Below are positions 37,659-47,770 of a DNA stretch of 64,000 nt, one piece after another. The DNA is taken from contig JAQFWX010000002.1 of assembly GCA_027605045.1 (NCBI GenBank), positions 310,001 through 374,000 of the forward strand, in the 5' to 3' direction. Made by a program: the position numbers and the translations under genes. Origin of the DNA: Phallus indusiatus (Eukaryota > Basidiomycota > Agaricomycetes > Phallales > Phallaceae). The notes under the pieces are model-generated. The model was not told the origin of the DNA, made no database searches, and worked only from the letters and a program-made list of their open reading frames with translations. How positions within the stretch are numbered: the first letter of the stretch is position 1; every line of letters begins with the position of its first letter.

Positions 37659-38640
37659 CTAGATTCGTCCAAAAAGATTGGAACAAGCTCGTCGAATCTT
37701 TCGGAAGGATCGTTTGGTGGGAGAAGAGGGACTGGGAAGGTTGGGGGAGGACTGCATTGGAGAAGTGTCATATGATAAAGGGGAGAATCGTGATGGTGGG
37801 GTGTCTTCTGGGATAGGATTCGTGGGTCTGGATGTAACGTTTCGTTACTTTTTATAGTGTACCACTTGCGGTACACAGTTTATATCACGCTGTAGTTTCA
37901 CGCCACAAGTAACAGACCAAGGTGCTGTATTTTTTTGTGGAGTAAAACAAGTTGCGCGTGCTGAATCAGCACACGCGTAGCTACTACTAATGTACAGTTA
38001 TTACATAATGGCTTGCCGTGACACGGCGAGCCAGAGGCATTAAGCGCCTCTATTATTAGAAGTAATAATAGTAATTACTGCAGAGGGCGAAGCCCTCTGC
38101 ATATGCCTAAGTGGCATATACTCAATCCACCGCATGTGGTGGATCCATTACACTGGAAGGGCTAAGTTTTTGCGTACTCATGCCCTTCATGATTACCCAT
38201 CGACTTGGCATGTCCAGTACTAAAAACGTGAACTTGAATCCTTCTTGAGTTGCTAACCATATTCGATACAAGTCTCGTTTTGCTGATTCTGGTGTCAAAT
38301 ATATGTTAACAACTGTAAACCAGTTTAATTGCTCCTCAATATAAACTTTCTCTCCAAACATGATCCCGGGGTGAACCAGATCCGAACTTCTGCACTGACG
38401 GATAATGATAGGCGAAGGTTCCTTCGGTAAGTGCGTGTCCCGATCGAGGTCAAGGCTTGCATATTGGGAACTATAGATATACAAAGTCGTATAAAGATCC
38501 AAATCATATGTCCTGGGACTGGAAGGCGAATAGCGAAAAGGAGACATAGATTCATTATCAGAAAGAATTGGTGATTCAGTGGAGGAATTTGGAATTGGTA
38601 AGGAGACTGAGGATGAGTAATGGAATGAAAACGTAGTCAT
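37659..38640 (-). CDS. Unit D1 ORF1, unknown protein (interrupted by E1)
   Basis: Without E1 this frame encodes about 219 residues, starting MTTFSFHYSSSVSLPIPNSS. The N-terminal third is Ser/Pro-rich. A conserved core follows: CRSSDLVHPGIMFGEKVYI, QLNWFTVVNIYLTPESAK, DLYRIWLATQEGFKFTFLVL and DMPSRWVIMKG. The tail is Ser/Pro-rich and ends RKIRRACSNLFGRI. The core recurs in D2 and twice in D3. I recognise no known domain; the core looks like a compact alpha/beta fold. E1 splits it at about residue 157. Its ATG sits only about 120 bp from the unit's end. Confidence 0.7.
37833..38152 (-). mobile_element. Small hairpin-rich element E1 inside D1 ORF1
   Basis: 320 bp bounded by TGTAACG... and ...CATTACA with perfect TSD CTGGA (37828-37832 and 38153-38157). 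It is a chain of short hairpins (paired arms): 37834-37839/37843-37848, 37857-37863/37870-37876, 37958-37964/37966-37972, 38015-38019/38023-38027, 38033-38038/38046-38051, 38051-38057/38064-38070, 38080-38088/38092-38100, 38101-38107/38113-38119 and 38125-38131/38138-38144. Non-coding. Confidence 0.85.
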
Positions 38641-40118
38641 TTTATTGTTTTGAATTTTTGAGGCTGTGATGTTGTCGATATGGGATTTCTGGATGATTAG
38701 AACTCCGCTTTGAACAAAAAAAGAACCTTCCCTAATTAGGAAGATTTTGGTGCGCGACAGCGGCGTGCAGCCCTGACACAGCTAAGTGCCAGGCACCCAA
38801 ACCGAACCTAAGTGACATGATGTCACGGGCATCACGCCAGGTACGAGCGCGCAACGTACGTGAGCAAGGAAGGTGAAATATAGACGGAGGAAATAAACGG
38901 AGGATGGGAATAATATATGGGAAATGTAAATGAAGTAGAAATGAATATATACCGATGATAATAAATGAGAAAAAATGAGGGGACACAGTAGCGTACCCTG
39001 ACACACCCTTTACCCACTTATCAAGAAGTGGAAAGCGATCTATTGGAAGATCTGAGGTGACCATCAATTCCTAGCCCTATTATCATTCTTCCACTGCCAC
39101 GAAGAAGCCAATCTCAACAGCCAGAGCCAGATCAGTCAGAAGAATAAGATGGTATAGTATGGTACAGGTTAGAGGCAACGTGGGAAGTGCCAGGTGTTGA
39201 GTCAGGCAAGGGCTGTGTATTATGCTGGTTTTGTTCTTCCTATTTGATCTTTTGTTTTGGTTTCATCAATTTCTCCTATCTATGTATGCAATTCCTTTTT
39301 GTTGTAATTGTATCCCCATCGTTCTCTCGCGATCCCCCTATCATCCATATTTCTTTTTGTTCTTTTGTTTCTTTCTGTTTGTTATCCTGGTGAATGATGA
39401 GTGATCGTTTTACCAATGCTACATACTCTGAAAGGTATATATACTGCATGTAAATACTTGTAACAGCAGCAATTCTACCGGATGAGTTGTCTCACAGTTT
39501 TAGTTCAGTTCAAGTCAAGTCAAGTCAAGTTCAAGTCAAGCCCAGTGTTTTGTCTCTAGTCTATTTCTACACTCACATCTTTATCTTTGGATTAACTCTG
39601 AGTGAGGTCTCAGAGTATAAACTAGCGATTTTATTTTCAGTTTATTGCATCACTAACTCGCACAGGGATACAGTCATTGATTGCAGGTCCTCAATTCATT
39701 TCAAGCTCATTGCCAACTCTCAGTTCATTCTTCCACTTGCACACTTGCATACGATCTTTCTTTATCATTGCAGTTGATGTTAGTGTTTGTTTGTGTTGGT
39801 TATCAGTGCATTCATCCTCACATCCCCTTTCCCCATTTCACTCATTCATTCTCTATCCGAAATCAGCACCAGGACCTGCTCCATGGTAGACTATTGACCT
39901 CAATAATCAAATATCTTTGTAGTTATCTGACCATCTATAGCTGATACAATTAGCTATTCACTTCGGATCATTACAGCGTGAGTAGAGAAAGTAACAGAAC
40001 GAATAAACAGAAGATGGATATAAAGTACAGAAATGATAAATGAAATGGAAATGAAGTAATGTCGATGATAATAAATAAGGAAAAATGAGAGACAACAGTA
40101 GCATACCCTGACAACCCT

Positions 40119-40307
40119 TATTAAAATTGGTATAGAGATGATGTTATATTAACCTCAACAACACTGGAGACAGATGGTGAATACTCTGTATAAAGAGTAT
40201 TCCCATCACTCCAGGCTTACCTATACCGCGTCTGGGCGCCTATTAGGCGCCCATAGCACTGGTATAATCTAATCTACTTAGAGAGATGTACAGATCATTT
40301 TCTAACA
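40119..40307 (-). mobile_element. Solo LTR F1 (copia-type LTR)
   Basis: 189 bp, minus orientation, TGTTAGAAAATG...TTTTAATA. It inserted exactly at the downstream TSD of A1, so ACCCT occurs a third time at 40308-40312. It matches the 3' LTR of the copia element at 44914. Confidence 0.85.
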
Positions 40308-40476
40308 ACCCTTGTGCCACCTGATCTTAATTTGGACCTCTCCGAGGTTCGATGCCCAAACCCCGTCCATATTTAGTATATCTGCCAAGTCTGAGTGTCA
40401 GTACTTATCTAACAGTGCATAGTCTGTTATTCTGTCCATGTCTGGTAAGTCCAAGGTCCGAACTTTGTCCAGACTA

Positions 40477-40809
40477 TGTTAGGGCAACTCAGGGCACACC
40501 TAGAGGAGGGAAAATGAAAGACCTATTGAGGGGCATCAACTAACTACTCACCTAGAGGAGGGAAAACCTAAGAGAACAAGCTTAGGTATCCCCCTCTAGG
40601 GAAAACGCATATAAGTACAGAATACGAGGCACCCGACTGATCAGATACAAACAGAAATCAAAAGAAATCGAGGAAATCAAGAAAACGGAAAAATGACATA
40701 AATAGTGGAAATGACAAAATATGAGAAATGAAGGAAATCGTAATACAAGAAAAACTGAAAGAGATCAAAGAAATTGAATAATTGGGCAAAGTGCTAGTGT
40801 ACTGTAACA
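40477..40809 (+). mobile_element. Solo LTR B1
   Basis: 333 bp, TGTTAGGGCAACTC...GTGTACTGTAACA, with perfect TSD GACTA (40472-40476 and 40810-40814), inserted in relic H2. Confidence 0.9.
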
Positions 40810-41202
40810 GACTAGGACATTTCCTTATGGGGACATCTTGTCTGGAGCATTAGAAATCAAGTGCCAGATATGTTTCTGGTGCTGTGCAACTAGTCTCCTT
40901 TTAGTTATATCTCCTCTTATTCTAGTAGTCTAGTTTTTTGTATTTGAACCCCCCAGACTTCGTCTGGGGCTCCCCAGTCTGAATATTAAGTTTGCTTCAA
41001 GTCTTATTAAGTCTATTTCGAGCCTTGACCCAGTTAACCTCTTTATATCTTCTCTTATCTATCTTGTTTAAAGTCCACTCCCAGTACTTGTCCAGACTGT
41101 CTCAGACTTCTAGTCCAAAATTAACAGATAATCAGAGTTGTTTGAGTTGGCACAGCACATAAGCTGAAGCCAAGTCCCTTCTGTTTCTAATGTCATACCG
41201 GG

Positions 41203-41488
41203 TAAGGAGATGCTAGGATCAATTTGTAAGTCTAGGTCATCTTTTGTTTCTTTGTCTGCATTTGCTGAGAGATCTATGCTGTAAGGATCTGAATGCTATA
41301 GCTAGGGGTCAGGGCTACAATGCTCAGTAAAACACTACAATGATATTTGATTTGAGGTCGTCTAGTCCCATATAATCTAATTTACTTAGGGAGATGTACA
41401 GATCATATTCTAAATAGAATAATGCTATGCACTTTCCTTAGAGGAAATTTTCTGTCAAGTGCTGTGTTCCGAGCCTATCCCAGCTAAG
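41203..41488. repeat. Jumble of LTR fragments
   Basis: 41279-41372 resembles the 3' end of unit D (compare 48575-48660), and 41374-41416 resembles the outer end of LTR F in reverse. No gene. Confidence 0.5.
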
Positions 41489-41562
41489 TGTTAAAATATG
41501 ATCTTTACATCTCTCTAATTAGATTTAATAGGCACTTAGACACTGCATAGCAGAAGTGCTGA

Positions 41563-44500
41563 GAGTGCTGCTAAGGCCACTACTTCTGTCTCTCAGAAGG
41601 GTCTCACATGTGCTTTCTGTGATGGAAAGAATCACACAGAAGAAACTTGTTACAAGCGCATACAAGCCTCCAAAGATGCTAAAGAGCAAGTTAAGAACAA
41701 GAAGAACAAAAAGAAACAGAATGCGCAGTCTGGCCAGTCAGCTACAGTTTCAGATGAGGCAAGTACCTCTGAAAAAGCAGAAAGTGCTGAATATGCTGGA
41801 AATGCAAGTATTCCAAATTTCAATCTTTCTGATCCTTGTTCTGCACTTTTGGTTCATGCCAGTGCTGATTGGACTGCTGATACATGTGCTTCTTCGCATA
41901 TGACTCCCCATCGTCATTGGTTTAGTAGTTATCAACCATTGTCCATCCCAATCAAACTCGCAGATGGTAATCAGATCATGTCTGCTGGGATTGGAGTGGT
42001 TAGATTTAAACCTGACTTGAAAAATGCGCCTGTATTAGAGTTCCAAAGAGTATTATTGGACTACTCACTTTGGCATCGTCGCTTCAGTCATTTAAATTTG
42101 GCTGATGTCAAGCGACTTGTTGATAAGGGATGGGTTACTGGTATGAAACTCGAGTCTGAACAAGATCCTGATCCAATTTGCGAACCATGCATTGCTGGAA
42201 AGCAGCACAGGATCATCAACAAAGTGGCTAATCATAGATACACAAAGCCACTTGAACTTGTTCACTCTGACTTGCATGGTCCTCTGCCAGTAAAAACCTC
42301 TGGGGGTTTTCATTATTGGATTACCTTCATTAATGATGCCTCGAGATATGCTGTTGTTGCCCTGATTAAACAGAAGAGCGATGCATTTGATGCATTTAAA
42401 AAGTACAAAGCACTTGTTGAGAATCTGTTAGATGCAAAGATAAAGATGACAAGGGAGGCGAGTACATTTCAAAGGAATTTGATAATTTCATGGCTACTGC
42501 TGGTATTCAAAGGCAGCACACTGTCAGAAATCATTCCAATGAAAATGGAGTCGCTGAGAGATATAACAGAACACTTGAGGAAGCTGCTACTTCAGTACAA
42601 GAGCAAGCACATTTTCCTCCTTCGTTCTGGGGTCATGCTGTACTTGCAATTGCACATACTAGAAATCACTCTCCTACCAAGGCATTAAATGGTGAAGTGC
42701 CTTTTACCAGGTTCTTTGGTCATAAACCTGATGTTTCACATCTTCGAGTGTTTGGTTGCACTGCCTATGTTCATGTTCAAAAGGATTAGAGTGGGTCTTG
42801 GCTCTCATACACAGAAATGTGTGTTTATTGGATATCCACCAGAGTACAAAGCATGGATATTCTACAATCCATTGACAAAGAAGACTGTGATCAGTAATGA
42901 TGCAGTGTTTGATGAGAGAGCCTTCCCAGGTCTTACAAGGTCAAATTCTGATTCTATGCCTGTTCAAACCAATGTAGAGCCACTTGTTGTAACTGTCCCA
43001 ATTGCTGTGGATGCACCTAATGGAGGGGGAGATGCGAGGGATCTGAATCCAGGGGGAGATAGGCCTGAGAATGTGGATCATGATGCACCTGATGCACCAG
43101 ATAGGCCACCTTCTCCTGCTCAGTCTTCAGATTCCTCTGAGAATCCATCTCCTCCACCCCAACCAGTTCAGCGAAGGAAAGTTGTATTACCTCCCAGAGA
43201 GCATCCCCAGCGTGTTAGAGCACCTCCTGGTGAATGGTGGAAGGTTGATCACACTAGAAACAGAAATTACAGAGAACCAACTCCTGCAGTTGAATCTAGT
43301 GGTGATGAACTCGACACACTTCCTCTTGACAGAGCTGATGCTGACTATGTATTTCATGCAGTAAACAGTCTGTTGTCAGTTCAGGATGCATTTGAATATG
43401 CATATAAGGTGTCTGCACATGATAAAGCTCCAAAGACACTTGCTGAAGCCATGAACATTCCTGAAGCTGACATGTGGTATAATGCTGCATACCAGGAGAT
43501 CAAAGCATTGGTTGACAATGGAACATGGAAATTGGCCAAGCTGAAGGTCGCAAGTCTATTGGCTCTAGATGGGTATTTGTAGTCAAACACAAGAAGGATG
43601 GCTCGATTGACGGATACAAAGCTCGAGTTGTAGCAAAGGGATATGCACAGCATCCTGGATTTGATTTCAAGGACACTTTTGCACCCACAGCTAAATGGGC
43701 AACTCTGCGAGCTGTACTTGGACTTGCTGCACTTGAAGATCTTGAACTTGAAAGTGTTGATATCTCATCTGCATTCTTGAATGGGGAGTTAGAGAAAGAG
43801 GTCTATATGGAACAGCCTGAAGGGTTTCACCAAGGTGCCAGAGATGAATTCTTGTTACTGCTCAAGGGACTATATGGTCTTAAGCAGTCACCTCGAATTT
43901 GGCGAAAGAAGTTGAACTCTGTACTTCTCAGCTTGGGATATCCAAATAGGTGTTGTGTGAACATAGTCTTTGGGTAAGTCTGCCATTCAGGAATTGAAGA
44001 ATGACTTGAAGGCCCATTTCAAAATTCATGACCTTGGACTTACTTTTTACTTACTTGGTGTTGGAATTGAAAGGGACAGGAACAAGCGAACCATTACACT
44101 CTCACAGCATCAGTATATATTGGATATGCTGGAGAGATATGGACTTGCTAATTTTAATCCTGTTGGAACACCTATGGAGCCAGGACTGCACTTGAGTAAA
44201 GATCAATGTGCTACAACACCAGAGGAGATTCAATGCAGTTGGATCTTTGATGTATTTGACTGTTGCAACTCAACCTGACATTGCTTATGCTGTTGGTACT
44301 TGCAAGATTCAATTCAAATCCTGGAAGAGCTAGCTCATTGGGAAGCAGTAAAGCGATTATTTAGATACATAAAGGGCACATTGAACATGGGACTTACAAT
44401 TGGACCCAGTGATTCAAATGAGTTGTTTGTATCTTATTCAGATGCTGATCATGCTGGAGATGTGTCAACTAGGAAGTCTACAGGAGCATACTTGGTGAAA

Positions 44501-44878
44501 ATGGGAACTGGGGCCATTAGCTGGTGAAGTAAGCTGCAGACACTTGTTACACTGTCTACTACAGAGGTAGAGTACAACATTGCTGCAGTTGGAGCTGGTC
44601 AAGAAATTTTATGGTTGCGGAACTTGTTCACTGAGTTAGGATATAAATGTGATGGAGCTTCAACACTGTATATTGACAATCAGTCAGCAATTGCAGTTGG
44701 GAAGGATCCTGATCATCATGGAAGGATGAAACACTTGGATTTGGACACTTATTGGTTGAGACAGGAAGTTGAGAGGGAAAAGATAAACTTGGAGCGTATA
44801 TCGACTGACTTGATGCTTGCAGACCTGTTGACAAAAGCATTGGCGAAACCAAAGGTAGAGAAGTGTTTAGAAAAATGA
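41563..44878 (+). pseudogene. Ty1/copia gag-pol remnant (zinc knuckle, protease, integrase, RT, RNase H)
   Basis: Domains in order: CCHC zinc knuckle CAFCDGKNHTEETC; aspartic-protease region ADWTADTCASSHMT; GAG-pre-integrase HHCC (WHRRFSHLN, CEPCIAGK); integrase core from HSDLHGPLPV to VRNHSNENGVAERYNRTLEE; Gly/Pro-rich linker; reverse transcriptase (SRWVFVVKHKKDGSIDGYKA, LESVDISSAFLNGELEKEVY, KGLYGLKQSPRIW); and RNase H (SYSDADHAGDVSTRKSTGAY). Frame changes occur near 42,450, 42,790 and 43,545, with another near 43,970. The stretch that should carry the catalytic YxDD between LSLGYP and KSAIQELKNDL is missing. The element is dead. Confidence 0.88.
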
Positions 44879-45089
44879 TGGGAATTTGTTAGAGTTGTTT
44901 GATCAAGGGGGAGTGTTAGAATATGATCTGTACATCTCTCTAGGTAGATTAGATTGTACCAGTGCTATGGGCGCCTATTAGGCGCCCAGACGCGGTATAG
45001 GTAAGCCTGGAGTGATGGGAATACTCTGAGTATTCACCATCTGTCTCCAGGTATGTTCATAATTCATGAAATAATATATACAGAGTATT

Positions 45090-45441
45090 TGTTAGGGCGA
45101 CTCAGGGCACCCATGTAGAGGAGGGAAAATGAAAGACCTATTGAGGGGCAGCGACTAACTACTCACCTAGAGGAGGGAAAACCTAAGAGAACAAGCTTAG
45201 GTATCCCCCTCTAGGGAAAACGCATATAAGTACCGAATACGAGGCGCCTGACTGATCTCCATGGGATCCGAGGAGATACAAACAGAAATCGAAAGAGATC
45301 GAAGAAATCGAGAAAACAGAAAATGACGAAAAATAGTGGGAATGGCAAAGTACGGGAAATGAAGGAAATCGTAACACAAAATGAAACCGAAAGAAATCGA
45401 AAAGATTGAATAATCGGACGAGGCGCTAGCGTACCGTAACA
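45090..45441 (+). mobile_element. Solo LTR B2 inside the copia 3' LTR
   Basis: 352 bp, TGTTAGGGCGACTC...GCGTACCGTAACA, perfect TSD GTATT (45085-45089 and 45442-45446). Confidence 0.9.
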
Positions 45442-45533
45442 GTATTCACCATCTGTCTCCAGTGTTGTTGAGGATAATATAACATCGTCTATATCAATTT
45501 TAATACTTAGATATGATTTTTGTCTTTCATGAG

Positions 45534-45569
45534 ACAACATGCATGTGTTTGAAATCTCATGCATGTTGT
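45534..45569. repeat. Perfect 12-bp inverted repeat
   Basis: ACAACATGCATG (45534-45545) and its complement (45558-45569) with a 12-nt loop, just outside the copia 3' LTR. Could form a hairpin; role unknown. Confidence 0.6.
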
Positions 45570-45943
45570 AAAATCGTACAAGAAGATGATGGTACTTTCC
45601 ATTTGTTTTGAAATGACCTGCCTAGCTGTAGGTTGTCATGTAAGTTAAAACCCATGTCAGGTCAAGGATACCAAAATTTTTGACATACCCAAATATCCAC
45701 CATTGAGAGCCTTAAGAAGCAACCTTTATTCTCTTCATTTTATATAAATCAACAGATAGTCATCATTTCTGTCAATTCACTTGATGCTACACCAAGCTGC
45801 TTAACTCTGTAATGCATCAAGCTGAAGATGGATTGTCGTTTTTTTAAGAAAATGAACAAGTGTTGCAAAATCTGTTGGGATACTTCTGTCCCAGTTGGTG
45901 AACCGTTTTTTCCAGCATAAATTCCATCTGGCCCTGGAATTTG

Positions 45944-46179
45944 TATTAGAATTGGTATAGAGACAATGTTATATTATCCTCAACAACACTGGAGACAGAT
46001 GGTGAATACTCTGTATAAAGAGTATTTCATGAATTATGAACATACCTGGAGATGGATGGTGAATACTCTGTATAAAGAGTATTCCCATCACTCCAGGCTT
46101 ACCTATACCGCCTATTAGGCGCCCATAGCGCTGGTATAATCTAATCTACCTAGAGAGATGTATAGATCATATTCTAACA
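45944..46179 (-). mobile_element. Solo LTR F2
   Basis: 236 bp, minus orientation, TGTTAGAATATG...CCAATTCTAATA, with perfect TSD ATTTG (45939-45943 and 46180-46184). This TSD defines the F ends as TG...TA. It contains an internal duplication of the GGTGAATACTCTGTATAAAG segment also present in the copia 3' LTR. Confidence 0.88.
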
Positions 46180-46184
46180 ATTTG

Positions 46185-47039
46185 GAGGGCATAGCTGTTT
46201 CAGGATCCAAACTGGTTCCCCATACCCAGTGCTGAATCTTGTTGTTTCCTTGCTTTATGAGCTCTGTTTGTCCGTTCTTTGTACTCAATATATGCGTGTA
46301 TAATATATAATATATACATATATATGTGCTGTTGTTCATCTCACACTCACCTTTATTCCGTCTGTGGCAACCAATTGAATGCATATTCAAGGAGGATTCA
46401 GACAGCTGGATATTATGACCATACTCATGATGACATCCTCTATATTATATATTGTTTTATTAATGTTAAGTTTGCGGGAATAAGGACTCTGCTTCAATTG
46501 TCAAATATGTTGGAGAGATATAGTATAGGAAGTATTTTTTGTATGATGTAAATATATTGTATTGTATAGAAGTGCATCTACATACTGTCTACATGCCAAT
46601 AATACTGTTTTCATACATTGTGTCCACACAGACCTATCGGCTTTGCTTGAGTAATGAGACATTTGACAATTTGAAAGGTCAACAAGATCCCATCCTTACC
46701 AAAAGGGGAATGCTGGAGCAATGTTAATAATAATAATATCCACCTTAGCTGGAGCTTTTTCAACCTGACATCCTTCCAAGCACATGTCTAGAGTTTTCCA
46801 GATGGCATCCTTCCCCTTGAAGTGCATAACATTATATGATATTATAATCTGAAAATAAGGGGGAAGAAGAATTCCAAAATAACACTAAAAAATTTATATG
46901 AACTAATGCCATAGGGAACAATCAATTAGAAGACTCATATTGACAAAGTGTGCAGATGTGAAATCGACAAATGTTCATTTGACTTGATCTTAGGACAACA
47001 CTTGTTGACTAATAAAAAATAATCAACTCCCTTTGTAAC
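46185..47039. other. AT-rich stretch without a recognisable gene
   Basis: AT-rich with a TATA dinucleotide run (46,290-46,325). Short frames only. No family recognised. Confidence 0.4.
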
Positions 47040-47173
47040 TAGAGACAGATGGTGAATACTCTGTATAAAAAGTATTCCCATCACTCCGGGCTTACCTATG
47101 CAGCATTTGAGCACCCATAGTCCTGGTATAATCTAATCTACTTAAAGAGACTTACAGATCATATTCTAATACT
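47040..47173 (-). mobile_element. Truncated LTR F4
   Basis: Matches about 130 bp of LTR F from its TGTTAGAA end (here TATTAGAATATG) and lacks the other end. Confidence 0.7.
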
Positions 47174-47569
47174 TTGCTCATGTATGTGTGGTAACTGGAC
47201 AATGACATGTCCATGATATTGCTATCTAGGTGAGTAACTTGGAGAGGGGAAGAAAAAAAGACAAAAGTATTACATGTCACCAGACAAGCATTTTAAGTCG
47301 ACATGGCATCTGATCTAAAAGGAGGACATCAGAGGATATGTGAAATACAAAATGAAAAGACTCACCACCATGATTGCATTGCTGGTTCTGCATGATATAC
47401 CTAAGTATAATGTGAATGACTTGTAGAAGAGGAAGAAGTATTAAGGAAGAAGTATTACAGAATTCTAAACATCTCACATATGTGAGAGGATGGCATCTAA
47501 AAAACAAGACATGAGAGGATATATGAAATATAAAATGAATAAACTCACTACTGCTGTTGGTATGGAGTT

Positions 47570-47770
47570 GACTCTCCACTTCAAACCATCAGGTGTGAGG
47601 TTTTCAGGAAAATCTGACCCTGTTTGAAAATACTACATGGGTTTGTAAATGAATAGGTGTAGGAAACTGGTTGAACTACTTACCAGGGATCATCCAACCT
47701 TCACCAGATTTGGGGACATCAATCTTGTCCCAATTGATATAATTGCATAATGTCTCTTGAAATAATAATA
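47570..47770 (-). pseudogene. Two-exon coding fragment of unknown family
   Basis: On the minus strand two exon-like pieces, with consensus GTAAGT...CAG between them, join in frame: ETLCNYINWDKIDVPKSGEG plus WMIPG, then SDFPENLTPDGLKWRVNSIP. Upstream and downstream pieces (47,280-48,480) look like further decayed exons, including a duplicated ~55-bp intron-like segment at about 47,310-47,365 and 47,500-47,555. I do not recognise the family. Confidence 0.35.

Larger units (their letters stand above)
36102..38759 (-). mobile_element. Unit D1: LTR-like mobile unit with two ORFs
   Basis: On the minus strand it starts TGTCGCGCACC (38759) and ends GGAATGTTACA (36102), with 4-bp TSD GCGG (36098-36101 and 38760-38763). 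Without E1 it is 2,333 bp. Order: ~120-bp leader, ORF1 (from 38640), ORF2 (from 37554), then an ~815-bp 3' part with TATAAATA (36648-36655), TCAAG repeats and a CTCTGAG/CTCAGAG hairpin. No reverse transcriptase, integrase, transposase or second LTR is present, so it would depend on helper proteins. Confidence 0.82.
35945..39003 (+). mobile_element. Solo LTR A2 inside D2 ORF2, itself containing inverted unit D1
   Basis: Pieces 35945-36101 and 38764-39003 form a 397-bp A-family LTR (TGTTAGGGC...ACCCTGACA) once D1 and its TSD are removed. The TSD is CACCC (35940-35944 and 39004-39008). The uninterrupted site is preserved in D1, confirming the insertion. Confidence 0.9.
35493..39147 (+). pseudogene. 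Unit D2 ORF2, interrupted by LTR A2
   Basis: Coding 35493-35944 (MSYNNENSQNSIPYLQLPFF...) is cut by LTR A2 and resumes at 39009 with LPTYQEVESDLLEDLR. It carries PYDDLELGYP, HKSYEFVGFLAAQRDGVIIW, RLVFRHWFYGYVQFLFVDAP and FFAMPPPPDFSEA. After the insertion an in-frame TGA at 39058-39060 replaces a CGA present in D1. No known domain recognised. Confidence 0.7.
32599..39975 (+). mobile_element. Unit D2: LTR-like mobile unit with two ORFs, broken by four insertions
   Basis: It starts TGTCGTGCACC and ends GGATCATTACA, inside LTR A1, with 4-bp flanks GCAT (32595-32598) and GCGT (39976-39979), one transition apart. After removing the insert at 32756-33250 with one 45-bp repeat, G1, E2 and A2, about 2,290 bp remain, close to D1 (2,333 bp). 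Order: ~120-bp leader, ORF1, ORF2, long 3' part (39195-39975) with TATATATA at 39435-39442, TCAAG repeats, and a TGCAGGTCCTCAATT stretch shared with D1 and D3. There is no second direct LTR and no gag or pol. Confidence 0.8.
31709..40113 (+). mobile_element. Solo LTR A1, interrupted by LTR C and unit D2
   Basis: Pieces 31709-31759, 32390-32598 and 39976-40113 together make an LTR beginning TGTTAGGGC and ending GCATACCCTGACA. After removing insertions and their TSDs it is 389 bp, matching the uninterrupted copy A3 (395 bp). The TSD is ACCCT at 31704-31708 and 40114-40118, identical on both sides. Confidence 0.9.
31697..41197 (-). mobile_element. Relic LTR H2, outermost shell of the nest
   Basis: Its left end (TGTCATGACCC, 31697) and right part (40313-41197) are joined once the insertions inside (A1, F1, B1) are removed, leaving about 559 bp that match LTR H1 (33492-34106) in reverse, including the shared stretch around the GTCTGGGG/CCCCAGAC pair. 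The flanks are CTGGG (31692-31696) and CCGGG (41198-41202), a TSD with one C/T difference. The right terminus is TA rather than CA-type, so the outer boundary is tentative. Confidence 0.55.
41489..45505 (+). mobile_element. Decayed Ty1/copia retrotransposon with 3' LTR (family F)
   Basis: The 5' end is reduced to about 40 bp of F-type LTR (41489-41530) followed directly by pol; almost all of gag is missing. The 3' LTR is 44914-45505 (235 bp without LTR B2), preceded by a polypurine tract (AAGGGGGAG, 44905-44913). No matching TSD could be assigned because the 5' end is truncated. Confidence 0.85.

Noticed and set aside
36102..38759. Unit D as a Helitron or Starship
   Set aside because: No Rep/helicase or tyrosine recombinase, and the ends are TG...CA with 4-bp duplications rather than TC...CTRR or captain-type boundaries.
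39195..39975. Independent ~780-bp solo LTR at the 3' end of unit D
   Set aside because: It starts after a purine-rich stretch and looked like an LTR, but no TSD surrounds it, no partner exists at the other end, and D1/D3 have it in the same place as part of the larger unit.
31709..40113. Full-length retrotransposon bounded by A1 and A2 LTRs
   Set aside because: TSDs show A1 and A2 are separate insertions, and the DNA between them is explained by unit D2 and other elements rather than gag-pol.
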